A stretch of 12,469 nt of DNA, taken from Candidatus Woesearchaeota archaeon (GTDB taxonomy: Archaea > Nanobdellota > Nanobdellia > Woesearchaeales > JABIAG01). Shown here piece after piece: positions 6,715 through 12,148 of the stretch. A program made the translations under genes and the position numbers. The DNA is taken from assembly GCA_019323235.1 (NCBI GenBank), contig JAHWHN010000120.1:1-12469 (forward strand), given 5' to 3'. Under the pieces are notes generated by a model, which was not told the DNA's origin, made no database searches, and was given only the letters and a program-made list of their open reading frames with translations. Each line of letters starts with the position of its first letter. Positions within the stretch are counted from its first letter, which is position 1.

Positions 6715-6724
6715 ATTTTTAAAT
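6715..6724 (+). promoter_or_regulatory. TATA box of the acidic surface-protein gene
   Basis: ATTTTTAAAT is centred about 51 bases before the chosen ATG at 6771. Transcription would start near 6745 and leave a leader of about 25 bases, long enough to contain the Shine-Dalgarno at 6758-6763. Confidence 0.55.
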
Positions 6725-6757
6725 GATAAAACCCTAGAATAAGTAAAGTAATAACGT

Positions 6758-6763
6758 GAGGTG
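6758..6763 (+). promoter_or_regulatory. Shine-Dalgarno that decides the start of the acidic protein
   Basis: GAGGTG, complementary to the CACCTC of the 16S rRNA 3' end, ends 7 bases before the ATG at 6771. It overlaps the in-frame GTG at 6756, so that GTG is part of the ribosome binding site rather than the start. Almost all other genes in the window lack any such site. Confidence 0.8.
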
Positions 6764-6770
6764 CAAAAAA

Positions 6771-7802
6771 ATGAAAAAAATATTAACAATTTTACTGATT
6801 TTAGTTCTTGCATGTTCTTTCGTATTAGCAAGCGAAGACGATGATGCTGAAGATGCTGCTAAAGAATTGGAAGATGAAATGGAAGATGCTGAGGACGAAG
6901 CAGAAGACGCTGCAAAAGATGCTGCAGAAGAATTAGAAGATGAACTTGATGACTTAGAAGATGAGTTAGAAGAAAAAGAAAAAGAAATGAAAAAAGCTCA
7001 AGAAAGAGCTGAAAAACAACAAAGAACAGAAACTAAATCTAGAATTGAATCAGAAGATGATGATGAAGATGAAGAATCAGAAGTTGAAATTGAAATAGAA
7101 GAAGAAGAAGAAATTGAAACTGAAGATGGAAAAACAAAAACTAAAACAAAATTCAAATTAAAAATAAAAACTGAAGGTAATGTAACTAAATTAACTGGTT
7201 TAGAAAATGCTTTATCTAATGTTAAAAATGAAAATGCTAGAGCTGTTATTCAAGCAAATTTAGAAAAATTTGAAGCAAGAATTGAATCTAAATTAGAAGT
7301 AGTTAATGAAGTTGAAATTGAAGAAGTTGATAATGAAACTGGTTCAATGAAAATTAAAACTAAAGAAAAAGTTAAATTCTTAGGATTTATCCCTGGAAGT
7401 TCAACTAAAAGATTTGAAATTGGTCAAGATGGAACTATTAAAGTAGATCATCCTTGGTATTCATTCCTTTACGCTGAAGTAGAAGAAGAAACTGAAACAG
7501 AAGTAGAAACTGAAACTGAAGAAGAGGAAGAAGAAGTAGTTACTGAAGGAAACGAAACTGAAGTTGAAACAGAAATGCCAGCTGAAGATGAAACAGAAAC
7601 AGAAATGGAAGTAGAAACTGAAACTGAAACTGAAATGGAAGATGAGTCAGAAGATGAAACTGAAGTAGAAGTTGAAGTAGAAGTAGAAACTGAAGACGAA
7701 ACTGAAGATGAAGATGAGTCCGAAGATGAAGACGAAGCTGAAGACGAAGATGAGTCCGAAGACGAAGATGAATCTGAAGATGACGAAGAGGATGACGAAT
7801 AA
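6771..7802 (+). CDS. Secreted, extremely acidic repeat protein
   Basis: 343 residues from the ATG at 6771. An in-frame GTG at 6756 is rejected because it lies inside the Shine-Dalgarno. Residues 1-20 are a signal peptide (KK, hydrophobic core, likely cleavage after SFVLA). A cysteine at 15 makes a weak lipobox (VLAC), so a lipoprotein is less likely. Residues 21-80 are an acidic helix-forming region with E/D heptad-like patterning. Residues 90-120 are Glu/Asp-rich. Residues 121-235 form the only mixed segment, including KTKTKTKFKLKIK, a helix (ENARAVIQANLEKFEARI) and a GFIPGSS...GTIKVDHPWYSFL strand region. Residues 236-343 are almost pure Glu/Asp/Thr/Val, ending in four DEDE(S/A)E hexapeptides. 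It probably sits outside the cell, where acidic tails could bind cations or cationic partners. It has a leadered promoter and a strong terminator, unlike its neighbours, which suggests high expression. Confidence 0.85.
   Translation: MKKILTILLILVLACSFVLASEDDDAEDAAKELEDEMEDAEDEAEDAAKDAAEELEDELDDLEDELEEKEKEMKKAQERAEKQQRTETKSRIESEDDDEDEESEVEIEIEEEEEIETEDGKTKTKTKFKLKIKTEGNVTKLTGLENALSNVKNENARAVIQANLEKFEARIESKLEVVNEVEIEEVDNETGSMKIKTKEKVKFLGFIPGSSTKRFEIGQDGTIKVDHPWYSFLYAEVEEETETEVETETEEEEEEVVTEGNETEVETEMPAEDETETEMEVETETETEMEDESEDETEVEVEVEVETEDETEDEDESEDEDEAEDEDESEDEDESEDDEEDDE
7480..7799 (+). repeat. Low-complexity GAA/GAT-rich coding tract
   Basis: The 3' third of the acidic-protein gene is a near-continuous run of GAA, GAT, GAC, ACT, ACA and GTA codons. 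It includes alternating Glu-Thr and Glu-Val stretches and, at 7707-7778, four tandem 18-bp units encoding DEDE(S/A)E. Units 1 and 3 share the GATGAGTCCGAA core. The coding strand is strongly purine-rich. The units differ at third codon positions, so they are not a very recent slippage product. Confidence 0.85.
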
Positions 7803-7832
7803 GCTTTAAGCTTATTTTTTTCTTTTTTTTTT
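7798..7832 (+). terminator. Hairpin and poly-T terminator of the acidic-protein gene
   Basis: A perfect 8-bp inverted repeat AATAAGCT / AGCTTATT around a TTA loop (7798-7816) includes the stop codon. It runs directly into an almost unbroken T tract to 7832, with one C. This is by far the clearest terminator in the window. Confidence 0.8.
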
Positions 7833-7840
7833 ATTATAAA

Positions 7841-7845
7841 GAGGT
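7841..7845 (+). promoter_or_regulatory. Shine-Dalgarno of the PLDc_N-like gene
   Basis: GAGGT ends 5 bases before the ATG at 7851 and 8 bases before the second ATG at 7854, so either could be used. No TATA box lies at leaderless distance; that position is the T tract. The gene is therefore probably read from a leadered message. Confidence 0.6.
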
Positions 7846-7850
7846 AAAAT

Positions 7851-8033
7851 ATGATGGGTTATACAGGTTTTTGGGGCGCAGTAGCTTTAATTTGTGCAGT
7901 TTGGGTTATTTTCGATGTTTTCACAAAACAAAAGAAAATGTCAGATGGCGAAAAGATAATTTGGACTATTTGTGCAGTTATATTTAACATATTTACAGCA
8001 ATAATATATTATTTAGTTGTAAAAAGAAAATAA
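7851..8033 (+). CDS. Tiny two-helix membrane protein, PLDc_N-like
   Basis: 60 residues with two membrane helices (about 6-24 and 38-57) joined by a short polar loop, TKQKKMSDGEK (25-35), and a basic KRK end. The pattern VWVIFDVF, loop with a Lys before a Trp (EKIIW), and a second helix ending IIYYLVVKRK matches the PLDc_N domain (phospholipase D/nuclease N-terminal type). That domain often occurs as a free-standing small membrane protein and has no established biochemical role in that form. The start may be Met1 or Met2 (ATGATG); the ribosome binding site permits both. It lies 48 bases after the acidic-protein gene, beyond that gene's terminator. It is either transcribed by read-through or from a promoter not recognised here. 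Confidence 0.75.
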   Translation: MMGYTGFWGAVALICAVWVIFDVFTKQKKMSDGEKIIWTICAVIFNIFTAIIYYLVVKRK

Positions 8034-8037
8034 TTCT

Positions 8038-8060
8038 TATTATTTTTTAATTACTTTTTT
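8038..8060 (+). terminator. T-rich terminator after the PLDc_N-like gene
   Basis: Two T runs (TATTTTTTAA and ACTTTTTT) follow the stop at 8033. The second run is part of the next promoter's flank. No hairpin is present; this is the T-rich type that suffices for archaeal RNA polymerase. Confidence 0.35.
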
Positions 8061-8065
8061 ATATT
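8056..8065 (+). promoter_or_regulatory. TATA box of the nucleotidyltransferase gene
   Basis: TTTTTATATT is centred about 26 bases before the ATG at 8087, with no Shine-Dalgarno. Confidence 0.55.
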
Positions 8066-8086
8066 CATTATGTTTTTCTACTAGAA

Positions 8087-8497
8087 ATGATTAAGGCAAT
8101 AACAGTTGGAAGTTTCGATTTACTTCATGAAGGACATAAACATTTAATTAAAGAATGTTCTAAAAATTCAGATGAATTGATTATTTGTATAATTAGTGAT
8201 GATATGTATAAAAACAATAAAAAATTAATTCCAAAATTTGGTGAAGAAGAAAGAAAAGAAAAAGTATGTTATGTTTTAAAAGATTTAAAGATTAAAAATT
8301 CTAGTGTTGAAATCATAGATCATGAAGTTGAAGAATTTGTGGATTGGGTTAAAGATAAAGGTTGTAACACATTCTTTTTGGGATATGACCAAGAATTCTT
8401 AAGAGATGAAATGCCTAACAGATTAAAAGATTTCAAATTCATAGAAGTTTCCGCATTTAAACCAGATAAATATAAGAGTAGCAAGTTAAAGAAATAA
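8087..8497 (+). CDS. HxGH-family nucleotidyltransferase (cytidylyltransferase-like)
   Basis: 136 residues covering one complete cytidylyltransferase-like domain. The start GSFDLLHEGHKHLI (8-21) holds the HxGH active-site motif (H14, H17) that binds the nucleotide triphosphate. The family's arginine helix is seen as EEERKEKV (53-60). NTFFLGYD (residues in the mid-90s to about 101) corresponds to the strand before the substrate site. The C-terminal KYKSSKLKK (128-136) stands where relatives carry the ISTTxI(R/K) nucleotide-binding motif, but the usual Ser-Thr pair reads Ser-Ser and the protein ends at once. Relatives include archaeal FAD synthase RibL, glycerol-3-phosphate cytidylyltransferase and phosphopantetheine adenylyltransferase. 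The acceptor substrate cannot be chosen from this sequence, and neighbours give no clue. The stop lies 1 base from that of the convergent gene. Confidence 0.87.
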   Translation: MIKAITVGSFDLLHEGHKHLIKECSKNSDELIICIISDDMYKNNKKLIPKFGEEERKEKVCYVLKDLKIKNSSVEIIDHEVEEFVDWVKDKGCNTFFLGYDQEFLRDEMPNRLKDFKFIEVSAFKPDKYKSSKLKK

Positions 8498-8498
8498 T

Positions 8499-8798
8499 TT
8501 ATTTAGTCATTTTATCAACTAAATTTTCTAAATCATTTGGATTAACATCCTTTAATTTTTCTAAACTAGAACTTAAATTTTTTTTAGCAAAATAAGAAAA
8601 TGGACCAAACACTTTTATTTCTTCACATCTTTTATAATAAGCCTGTCTAATTCCATATGCTTTAATTGGTTTGTTTATAACAAAATCGGACATAGAATTT
8701 ATATCTTTGGAAAAATCATAATCGCTTTTCAACCAACGAAATAAAGCTCCTCCGGTAATAGTCCCAGCTATCGCATAAAGTATGGTTTCATTATCCAT
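8499..8798 (-). CDS. Hypothetical membrane-anchored protein, 99 aa
   Basis: Start chosen at the ATG 8798 (MDNETILY). An in-frame GTG at 8807 would add three residues but lies too close to the TATA box to be transcribed. Residues 6-21 (ILYAIAGTITGGALFR) form one short glycine-containing hydrophobic segment, probably a membrane anchor. It is followed by an acidic/polar linker and a C-terminal domain with basic aromatic content (YGIRQAYYKRCEE) and a closing helix (LEKLKDVNPNDLENLVDKM). No family is recognised. It is divergent from the radical SAM operon across about 85 bases, so it could be co-regulated with it, but nothing demonstrates this. Confidence 0.7.
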   Translation of the reverse strand: MDNETILYAIAGTITGGALFRWLKSDYDFSKDINSMSDFVINKPIKAYGIRQAYYKRCEEIKVFGPFSYFAKKNLSSSLEKLKDVNPNDLENLVDKMTK

Positions 8799-8824
8799 TT
8801 TGAGCACAAGTAATGGTTTTTTGC

Positions 8825-8834
8825 TTTTAAAACT
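8825..8834 (-). promoter_or_regulatory. TATA box of the 8798 gene
   Basis: Minus-strand AGTTTTAAAA is centred about 31 bases before the ATG at 8798. It is only about 22 bases before the GTG at 8807, which favours the ATG as start with a leader of a few bases. Confidence 0.45.
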
Positions 8835-8852
8835 ATCTCTTTTTGGCCTATA

Positions 8853-8862
8853 TTTATAAATA
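8853..8862 (+). promoter_or_regulatory. TATA box of the radical SAM operon
   Basis: TTTATAAATA is centred about 26 bases before the ATG at 8884. The in-frame GTG at 8878 is only about 20 bases away, so the ATG is the better start. Confidence 0.6.
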
Positions 8863-8883
8863 AATTAAGATTTTTATGTGAAT

Positions 8884-9468
8884 ATGTTACATAAAGAATT
8901 AGTTTCAATAGAGAATTTTAAAGATAACAATCAATTAGTAATAATTACTAATAAAAATGACTTAAATAAAGCTATTTCTTTAGATGTAAAGAAAGTTTAT
9001 TTAGAATATCAGTTAGACTCTGAAGATTTAGAAAATCTCTCAATCTTCAAATATATTAGAATCTACAACAACATATCTTTATTAGATAAAATAAAACATA
9101 AAAATAATTTCTTAGAAGCAATAATTCCTATTGAAGAATATATAAAAGACAACAAAATAGTAGAATTAAAAGTAGATAGAATGATTTTTGAGTTTAATTC
9201 AAAAGAACAAATAGAATTTATTGAAAAACTATTTTCTGATTTAATATTAAATGATCAATATCCATTTGTAAAAGGAATTCCTATGTGTAATGTAGCAATA
9301 CAACACACATTTGAATTATTTAATCCAGAGAATAATAAAAAGGCATGCAAAGGTTGTATTTATAGAAATAATTGTTCATACAAAGAAGACTTTGATATTA
9401 AAATAAAAGAAAAAGATGAGGAGTTTGAAAAATTCATAAAAGATGAAGGCATTATTCATAGAATTTAA
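8884..9468 (+). CDS. Cysteine-motif partner protein of a radical SAM enzyme
   Basis: 194 residues from the ATG at 8884, preferred over the GTG at 8878 on TATA spacing. The first 125 residues are an alpha/beta region of alternating strands and helices (QLVIITNKNDLNKA, KKVYLEYQL, FKYIRIYNNI) without a recognised motif. The C-terminal third carries four cysteines in the order C135 (IPMCNVA), C155, C158, C164, the last three in CKGCIYRNNC. The CX2CX5C core equals part of the SPASM motif that holds auxiliary iron-sulfur clusters in radical SAM maturases, but here it is on a separate polypeptide and the fourth SPASM cysteine is absent. A 4Fe-4S or zinc site is inferred. The gene overlaps the radical SAM gene by 26 bases, so the two are co-translated and probably function together. 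No family is recognised. Confidence 0.78.
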   Translation: MLHKELVSIENFKDNNQLVIITNKNDLNKAISLDVKKVYLEYQLDSEDLENLSIFKYIRIYNNISLLDKIKHKNNFLEAIIPIEEYIKDNKIVELKVDRMIFEFNSKEQIEFIEKLFSDLILNDQYPFVKGIPMCNVAIQHTFELFNPENNKKACKGCIYRNNCSYKEDFDIKIKEKDEEFEKFIKDEGIIHRI

Positions 9469-10690
9469 TATCCAAGAAAGTGTTTTCCCACTTGGATTAA
9501 TGTATATTAAGAAATATCTTGAAAAACATCATGATGATTTAGAAATAGATATAAAACAATTCTCTTATGGAAAAAGATTTTCTTATGATATTAACAAAAA
9601 TTTAGAATTAAAAGTATTAGCTTACATACTACAAGAAAAACCAGACTTAGTAGCCTTTTCATCATATATTTGGAATTCAGAAATTATCAATAATCTAACA
9701 AGAGCTATAAAATTAAATTCTGACATTAAAGTAGTTGTTGGAGGAGTGGAAGTAAATCCAAATAATAATTTCTATGCCGACTACATAATTGAAGGAGAGG
9801 GCGAATTACCATTTAAGGAATTAATAGATTATTTGAAAGGAAATTTAAAAATTGAAGAAGTATCTTCATTAATTTATAAAAAAGATGATAATATAATTAA
9901 AAACCCAAAGAAAAGCATTGAAAACTTAGATGAATTACCATTTCCTTATTTAGATAATGAGAATAAAGACTATGCCTCAGTAAGATTAGAAAGTTCTAGA
10001 GGATGTATTTTTAATTGCAATTATTGTTTTTATGCGAAAGTAAAAACAAGAGAGTTTTCTTTAGAATATATGGATAAGGGTTTAAAATATTTATTTGAAA
10101 ATTATAACTTTAGAAATTTAACTTTCTTAGATGCAAACTTTAATTTAAAAGAAGAAAGAATGTTTAAATTATTAGATATGGTTGAAGAAAATTCAATCAA
10201 AACAAAAAAAGAAATTTCTTTACATTTAGAATTCAAACCAGAATTAATGAATAAAGAAATGATAGAAAAATTAAATAAATATTCATTCAAAATATTCTTA
10301 GAGATGGGCTTACAATCTACTGATGAAGACGTATTAAAAGATTGCAATAGACCTTATAATAAAGAAAAAGTAAGAGAAAACTTACAATTACTAAACAAAA
10401 CAGAAATAGATTATAAAATAGACTTAATGTATGGACTTCCTGGAGACTCATTTATGAAATTCTTAAACTCTAGTAAGTTCATATTAAACAATGCAGTAAA
10501 ACAAACAAATTTAAGAGCTCATCATTTCATGTTACTAAATCAAACAAGTTTTTATGATAATAAAGAGGTAAAAAGATTTAATGAAGAAAATAGTAGTATG
10601 GTAATTAAAACAAAAACTCAAAATTCCTTAGATTTATACAAAACCAAATTGTTCATAGATCAAATAAACAAAGAATTAAAATTCTATTAA
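9443..10690 (+). CDS. B12-binding-domain-type radical SAM protein
   Basis: 415 residues. The N-terminus (1-135) is a Rossmann-like cobalamin-binding-type domain: PLGLMYIKKYLEKH, PDLVAFSSYIWN (67-78), VVVGGVEV (97-104) and the GEGE signature (118-121). The DxHxxG histidine that binds cobalt in methionine synthase is absent, as in several relatives, so cobalamin may bind base-off or not at all. The radical SAM domain has SRGCIFNCNYCFY with C188, C192, C195 binding the 4Fe-4S cluster, then FLDANFN (228-234), EMGLQSTDEDVL (287-298) and DLMYGLPGD (327-335). These fit the DUF4080-like group of B12-binding radical SAM proteins. The reaction is unknown; relatives perform methylations, rearrangements and ring closures. 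It overlaps the upstream cysteine-motif gene by 26 bases, and its stop abuts that of the convergent exonuclease gene. Confidence 0.9.
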   Translation: MKALFIEFNIQESVFPLGLMYIKKYLEKHHDDLEIDIKQFSYGKRFSYDINKNLELKVLAYILQEKPDLVAFSSYIWNSEIINNLTRAIKLNSDIKVVVGGVEVNPNNNFYADYIIEGEGELPFKELIDYLKGNLKIEEVSSLIYKKDDNIIKNPKKSIENLDELPFPYLDNENKDYASVRLESSRGCIFNCNYCFYAKVKTREFSLEYMDKGLKYLFENYNFRNLTFLDANFNLKEERMFKLLDMVEENSIKTKKEISLHLEFKPELMNKEMIEKLNKYSFKIFLEMGLQSTDEDVLKDCNRPYNKEKVRENLQLLNKTEIDYKIDLMYGLPGDSFMKFLNSSKFILNNAVKQTNLRAHHFMLLNQTSFYDNKEVKRFNEENSSMVIKTKTQNSLDLYKTKLFIDQINKELKFY

Positions 10691-11443
10691 TTATTTTAAT
10701 ATAATGCCAACAGGACAATGATCACTGCCCATTACATCAGTATATATTAAAGAATCTTTTACATTCTTAAAGAAATCTTTTGAAGTTAAGAAATAATCAA
10801 TCCGCCAGCCAACATCCTTAGTTCTAGCATTAAACATATAACTCCACCAAGTGTATCTAATAGTTTCTGGATATAAAGAACGGAAAGTATCTACTAAACC
10901 AGAATTTAATAAATTCTCAAAACCATCAATTTCAACTTGAGTATAACCTGCAGATTTATTATAATTAGCTTTCGCATTTTTAATGTCAATTTCTTTATGA
11001 GCAACATTTAAATCTCCACAAATAATAACTGGTTTTTTCTTTTCTAAATTTTTAATATATTTCAAGAAAGCTTCATCCCACTTTTTTCTATAATCTAATC
11101 TTGCTAAGCCTCTTTGAGAATTTGGAGTATAAGATGTAACTAAAATAAATTTATCATACTCAGCAGCAATAATTCTACCTTCTTTATCATGTTCATCAAT
11201 ACCCATGTCATTTAATATTTTAATTGGTTTTACTTTAGAAAATATTGCAGTCCCAGAATAACCTTTTTTACCTGCAAAGTTATAATATTGTTCATAACCA
11301 GGTAATAAAATAGAAAAACCATCATTAACTTTAGTTTCTTGCAAACAAATTATGTCTGGATTTTCTTTACTTAAAAAATCCATGAAACCTTTATTCATAC
11401 ACGCTCTTAATCCATTAACATTCCAAGATATTATTTTGGTCAT
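10691..11443 (-). CDS. xth: Exodeoxyribonuclease III / AP endonuclease
   Basis: 250 residues, full length for the ExoIII/APE1 family of Mg2+-dependent nucleases. These cut DNA at abasic sites and trim 3' blocks in base excision repair. Family residues are all present: N8 in WNVNGLRA, E36 in LQETK (metal ligand), Y105 in SYTPNSQRGLARLDYR, D144 and N146 in GDLNVAH, the NKSAGYT segment (162-168), GWRIDYFL (212-219), and the D241-H242 pair in SDHCP. There is no N-terminal redox extension, so it is the prokaryotic core form. ATG 11443 is supported by the family N-terminus (MTKIISWNVNG). Two candidate TATA boxes lie upstream, 26 and about 70 bases away. The stop is directly adjacent to that of the radical SAM gene on the other strand (TAA|TTA). 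Confidence 0.97.
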   Translation of the reverse strand: MTKIISWNVNGLRACMNKGFMDFLSKENPDIICLQETKVNDGFSILLPGYEQYYNFAGKKGYSGTAIFSKVKPIKILNDMGIDEHDKEGRIIAAEYDKFILVTSYTPNSQRGLARLDYRKKWDEAFLKYIKNLEKKKPVIICGDLNVAHKEIDIKNAKANYNKSAGYTQVEIDGFENLLNSGLVDTFRSLYPETIRYTWWSYMFNARTKDVGWRIDYFLTSKDFFKNVKDSLIYTDVMGSDHCPVGIILK

Positions 11444-11459
11444 TTTATTCCCAAACCCA

Positions 11460-11476
11460 CAAACATTTTATGTTTG
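11460..11476. repeat. Inverted repeat overlapping the exonuclease promoter
   Basis: CAAACAT-TTT-ATGTTTG is a perfect 7-bp inverted repeat with a 3-base spacer, centred about 25 bases upstream of the exonuclease start. Its middle (minus-strand CATAAAATG) is also the nearest TATA-like sequence, so a dimeric regulator bound here would block TBP. It could instead form a hairpin in the leader of a longer message. Confidence 0.55.
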
Positions 11477-11510
11477 CTATGGTTTCATAATCATTTAAGA
11501 ATAGGTATAC

Positions 11511-11520
11511 TTTATATATT
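11511..11520 (-). promoter_or_regulatory. Strong TATA box upstream of the exonuclease gene
   Basis: Minus-strand AATATATAAA is the best TATA match in this intergenic region. It is centred about 72 bases before the ATG at 11443, which predicts transcription from about 11488 and a leader of roughly 45 bases containing the inverted repeat. No Shine-Dalgarno is seen. A leaderless start from the weaker box at about 11469 is the alternative. Confidence 0.5.
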
Positions 11521-11527
11521 TTGTGAA

Positions 11528-12112
11528 TTATCTTTCTTTTCTAAAGAAACCAAATGCATGATAAGGTTTTGAAGTAATTGGTTCATCTTTTGCATATTTT
11601 ACATTTTCAATTGTATAAAATGCTTTAGGATTGTATTTTTGAATATAATTAATTATTTGTTGAGAATAACTTTGATTAACAACTAATAAAATTAATTTAA
11701 CATCTCCATCTTTACTTTTAGCTCCAACAGTTGTAGCAATAAACTTCTTGTCTTGTAAAACCTTTAATAATTCAGAAGAATCTTGTCTTGTAATAATTCT
11801 TATTAAAATTTTCTCAGACGCAAAATATTCTCCCAAAATAATTCCAACATAATTACCTGTTGCGAAACCTAATGAATATCCTAAATAACAAAAGACATTA
11901 TCTAAATGATTGAAAATTTGTTGAATTGCTAAAAGCCAAATAGTGACCTCAAAAAAACCAAGAATTGGAGCTAAATACTTAAATCCTTTAGAAATAAACA
12001 TTAATCTGATTGTTCCAAGTGTAACATCTGCAATTCTTGCAAAGAAGATTAAAATTGGTATAATAACATATGCCCACCAAATACCATAATCTAATCCTAA
12101 AAAGACTGCCAT
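11528..12112 (-). CDS. UPF0316 membrane protein (DUF5698/DUF2179)
   Basis: 194 residues. Three membrane helices occupy about residues 10-30, 46-66 and 72-95, followed by a soluble C-terminal domain. The first helices carry the family signature RIADVTLGTIRLMFISKG (26-43) and LGFFEVTIWLLAIQQIF (51-67), and the third GFATGNYVGIILGE (82-95). The C-terminal part (about 100-175) has the DUF2179 pattern of alternating strands (ILIRIIT, IATTVGAKSKDGDVKLILLVV), the domain also found at the end of YitT-type proteins and resembling PII-like small-molecule-sensing folds. The end is basic (FGFFRKER). Function is not established for the family. It has its own TATA box. Family assignment is firm; any sensing role is inference. 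Confidence 0.92.
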   Translation of the reverse strand: MAVFLGLDYGIWWAYVIIPILIFFARIADVTLGTIRLMFISKGFKYLAPILGFFEVTIWLLAIQQIFNHLDNVFCYLGYSLGFATGNYVGIILGEYFASEKILIRIITRQDSSELLKVLQDKKFIATTVGAKSKDGDVKLILLVVNQSYSQQIINYIQKYNPKAFYTIENVKYAKDEPITSKPYHAFGFFRKER

Positions 12113-12135
12113 AATTTAATTACTTATAGAACTAA

Positions 12136-12145
12136 TATTTAAATT
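12136..12145 (-). promoter_or_regulatory. TATA box of the UPF0316 gene
   Basis: Minus-strand AATTTAAATA is centred about 28 bases before the ATG at 12112, within the 36-base gap after the phosphoglycerate mutase gene. Confidence 0.5.
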
Positions 12146-12148
12146 TAA

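Noticed and set aside
6756..6770. GTG start giving a 348-residue acidic protein
   Set aside because: The GTG is part of the GTGAGGTG ribosome binding site, and the ATG at 6771 begins a textbook signal peptide.
6771..6830. Lipoprotein signal with Cys15
   Set aside because: VLAC is a poor lipobox with Leu at -2, while SFVLA followed by SEDD is a good ordinary cleavage site further on.
8499..8798. Precursor peptide for the radical SAM operon
   Set aside because: It is divergent, has a membrane-like N-terminus, and lacks a leader/core layout or a Cys/Ser/Thr-rich core.
8878..8883. GTG start for the cysteine-motif protein
   Set aside because: It is only about 20 bases from the TATA box centre. 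The ATG at 8884 has the normal spacing of about 26.
10102..10347. Minus-strand open frame of 81 codons
   Set aside because: Antisense to the radical SAM domain; no promoter and no recognisable protein pattern.
11444..11527. C/D-box small RNA in the exonuclease leader
   Set aside because: Only a poor C-box-like ATGATTA is present and no convincing D box is found at the right distance.
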